Source: Acidobacteria bacterium UBA2994
GTDB lineage: Bacteria; Acidobacteriota; Vicinamibacteria; Vicinamibacterales; UBA8438
Direction: 5' to 3'
NCBI GenBank assembly: GCA_002346545.1
Contig: DEAA01000062.1
Location: 601-7,717 of the forward strand
DNA length: 7,117 nucleotides
Shown: positions 5,465 to 7,117 of the stretch, one piece after another
Layout of the letters: every line of letters begins with the position of its first letter
Numbering within the stretch: the stretch's first letter is position 1
Translations under genes and position numbers: made by a program
The notes under the pieces: model-generated
Told to the model about the DNA's origin: nothing
The model's database searches: none
The model's input: the letters and a program-made list of their open reading frames with translations, nothing else

Positions 5465-6352
5465 TCAGCGGGAGAGCCCGAGAGTTTCGAGGATGCCGAC
5501 GATCTTGGCCAGCGACTCTGGTCGAGGCGGAAGCATCGGCAACCGGTAGTGAAGGTCGAGTAGGCCGAGGTGGGCCATGGCGGCCTTTACCGGAATCGGA
5601 TTGCTTTCGACGAAGTTGACCTGCATCAGTGGCAGAAGTCGATCGTGGATGGACCGGGCGCGGTCGAGTGCGCCATCGCGCGCCGTCTCGACGAGCTGGG
5701 CCATCGCGGCCGGCACCTCGTTGGAGGCCACCGAGATCACACCGACTCCGCCCACCGACATGAGAGGCAGCGTGAACAGGTCGTCGCCAGACAGCACGCT
5801 GAAACCGTCGGGTGTGGCGTGACATACCTCGCACATCTGGGTGAGGTTGGCGGAGGCTTCCTTCACGCCAACGATCGTGGGCAATTCGGCCAGTCGACAC
5901 AGTGTGTCGACGTCAACGTTGCACCCCGTGCGTCCGGGCACGTTGTAGACCACGATGGGCAGACCCGTGGCCTCGGTGAGTGCGCGGTAGTGGGCGTAGA
6001 GGCCTTCAGGGGTGGGACGGTTGTAGTAGGGCGTGACCGACAATAGTCCGTCGGCACCTGCGCGCTCCATCTCGGCGGCCGTCTTGGCCACCGACCTCGT
6101 ATCGTAGCCTCCCGCGCCTGCGAGGACCGGTACCCGGCCGCTGGCTGTTTCCACCACTGCTTCCACGACCTGCTGCTGCTCGTGGCGAGACAGCGTTGGT
6201 GACTCACCGGTGGTCCCGCAGGGACAGAGGAAGTGCACGCCTCCGTCAATCTGCCGCGCCGCTAGTCGACGGACCGCTGCCTCGTCCACCGCGCCCTCGG
6301 CGGTGAAAGGGGTGACGAGCGCCGTGCCGCATCCTTCGAAGGTGGCTGGCAT
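5465..6352 (-). CDS. dapA: 4-Hydroxy-tetrahydrodipicolinate synthase
   Basis: DapA condenses pyruvate with L-aspartate-4-semialdehyde through a Schiff base, the first step dedicated to diaminopimelate/lysine. From ATG 6352 the product has 295 residues, near E. coli DapA (292), and forms a TIM barrel. Visible landmarks are GTALVTPF at the N-terminus, CGTTGESPTLS (Thr47-Thr48), TPYYNRP (Tyr110), VVYNVPGRTG (Tyr136 and Arg141), VGVKEAS (Schiff-base Lys164), LSGDD, and VGGVGVISVASN. These match the E. coli residues Thr44/45, Tyr107, Tyr133, Arg138 and Lys161 with a constant offset of three. ATG 6352 lies 2 nt after the dapB stop. A 13-residue longer form from 6391 would overlap dapB and add no family sequence. 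The ribosome binding site is weak, so translation probably depends on dapB. Lysine feedback control cannot be judged by eye. Confidence 0.97.
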   Translation of the reverse strand: MPATFEGCGTALVTPFTAEGAVDEAAVRRLAARQIDGGVHFLCPCGTTGESPTLSRHEQQQVVEAVVETASGRVPVLAGAGGYDTRSVAKTAAEMERAGADGLLSVTPYYNRPTPEGLYAHYRALTEATGLPIVVYNVPGRTGCNVDVDTLCRLAELPTIVGVKEASANLTQMCEVCHATPDGFSVLSGDDLFTLPLMSVGGVGVISVASNEVPAAMAQLVETARDGALDRARSIHDRLLPLMQVNFVESNPIPVKAAMAHLGLLDLHYRLPMLPPRPESLAKIVGILETLGLSR

Positions 6353-6354
6353 CG

Positions 6355-7047
6355 TCAGCCGAGTCCCAGGACGTCCCGCATGGTGAACCATCCCCGACGG
6401 CCATGCACCCAGCGAGCTGCTTCGAGGGCGCCCCGCGCGAAGGTGGCCCGATCACGCGTGGTGTGGGTCAGTGCGATGGTCTCTTCCGGTCCATCGAACC
6501 CGACGGTGTGGGTGCCTGGGGCGGAACCAACGCGGGTCGAGGCCATGTCGACGTCGCGGTCGAACCTGCCTGCTTCCATCGCGCTCTGCATGGCGAACGC
6601 TGTCCCCGAGGGGGCATCGATTTTGGCGCTGTGGTGAACCTCGTGGATCCAGGCCCCGAAATCCTCGTGTGGCCGGAACAGTTGCGCCGCCCGTTCGGTG
6701 AGCGCCAGGAACAGGTTCACCCCAAGCGAGAAGTTTGCCGCCGCGACGACGCCGATGTTCGCGGCCACCGCGATCTGTTTCAGTGCCTCTTCCTCGTCCT
6801 GCCAGCCGGTGGTACCGACTACCAGATTGACCTTGTGCTCGGCCAGCCGCGGCAGGTTGTCAGATATGGCGGCCGCCGTAGAGAAGTCGATGGCCACATC
6901 GACGTCCCGCATCGCCTCGGCGGTGATGCCGGCGCCGCCGGCGTTATTGTCGATGTCGAGCCGGTTGGCCACTTCGAACCCGTAGGCCTCGGCAAGCTGG
7001 TCCACGAGCTTGCCCATCCTACCGTAGCCGATAATTACGAGTCGCAT
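6355..7047 (-). CDS. dapB: 4-Hydroxy-tetrahydrodipicolinate reductase, short form
   Basis: DapB reduces the DapA product to tetrahydrodipicolinate with NAD(P)H. The product has 230 residues, against 273 in E. coli. The nucleotide-binding motif is GYGRMG (7-12), the shorter GxGxxG form rather than the GAGGRMG of E. coli. VGTTGW (77-82) and AANFSLGVNLF (103-113) follow. The substrate site is EVHHSAKIDAPSGTA, with His138-His139, Lys142 and Gly148-Thr149 matching E. coli His159-His160, Lys163 and the Gly-Thr pair. The end contains TRDRATFARGALEAARW, typical of the family. The ATG at 7047 is 3 nt after the stop of the upstream gene and lacks a clear Shine-Dalgarno, suggesting coupling. It is the first identifiable gene of the dap cluster. 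The choice of NADH or NADPH is not determined. Confidence 0.96.
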   Translation of the reverse strand: MRLVIIGYGRMGKLVDQLAEAYGFEVANRLDIDNNAGGAGITAEAMRDVDVAIDFSTAAAISDNLPRLAEHKVNLVVGTTGWQDEEEALKQIAVAANIGVVAAANFSLGVNLFLALTERAAQLFRPHEDFGAWIHEVHHSAKIDAPSGTAFAMQSAMEAGRFDRDVDMASTRVGSAPGTHTVGFDGPEETIALTHTTRDRATFARGALEAARWVHGRRGWFTMRDVLGLG

Positions 7048-7050
7048 GGC

Positions 7051-7117
7051 CTAGCCGTCCGTCGCCTTGTAGGTGCGGATCACCTTGCGGATGACCGCGA
7101 CCGCCTTCTTCGCGTCG
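7051..7117 (-). CDS. 3' end of an unidentified gene upstream of dapB
   Basis: The minus strand from the window edge reads 21 codons, DAKKAVAVIRKVIRTYKATD then Gly, ending in TAG at 7051-7053. The TAG is separated from the dapB ATG by 3 nt, the same tight packing as the other junctions. The residues look like a basic amphipathic C-terminal helix. That is too little to name a family. The support is the open frame and operon-like spacing only, so it could be a chance open stretch. Confidence 0.5.
   Translation of the reverse strand, partial: DAKKAVAVIRKVIRTYKATDG

Noticed and set aside
1..7117. CRISPR array, transposon ends, tRNA, riboswitch
   Set aside because: No regularly spaced repeats, transposase frames, cloverleaf pattern or lysine-riboswitch-like leader were seen. 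The region upstream of dapB is coding up to 3 nt before its start.

Overview
The window is GC-rich bacterial chromosome. It is dominated by housekeeping genes, with a small amount of less familiar envelope-associated sequence at the low-coordinate end. I see no mobile element, CRISPR array, rRNA or tRNA. The tandem-cyclophilin protein, the PEGA-domain membrane protein and the short form of DapB would suit an Acidobacteriota-like or similar environmental Gram-negative. That is an inference from gene style only, and no marker gene here proves it.

Layout, low to high coordinates. Positions 1-781 (minus strand) hold the N-terminal 260 codons of a lipoprotein whose C-terminus lies outside the window. 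It has a lipobox-type signal peptide, a 10-base C tract near its 5' end and the start of an InlB-type B-repeat. Positions 782-1043 are non-coding, with an imperfect hairpin and an inverted repeat that could bury the lipoprotein start codon. Positions 1044-2416 (minus) hold two translationally coupled genes: a single-pass membrane protein with a PEGA domain, then tag (3-methyladenine DNA glycosylase I). Positions 2451-3563 carry the only plus-strand gene, an exported protein with two cyclophilin domains. It diverges from the PEGA gene across only 34 bp and converges on dapE with 11 bp between stop codons.

Positions 3575-7047 (minus) are a compact lysine/diaminopimelate cluster read dapB - dapA - dapD - dapE, preceded by the last 21 codons of an unidentified gene (7051-7117). 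DapA condenses aspartate semialdehyde with pyruvate, and DapB reduces the product to tetrahydrodipicolinate. DapD succinylates that and, after a transamination not encoded here, DapE removes the succinyl group to give LL-diaminopimelate for peptidoglycan and lysine. Junctions of 3, 2, 31 and -4 nt point to one transcript with coupled translation.

Nothing here looks like a new defence or mobile system. The items most worth a second look are the possible phase-variable C tract in the lipoprotein, its possible start-codon-sequestering leader, the mismatched pair of cyclophilin domains, and the conserved-looking domain after PEGA.
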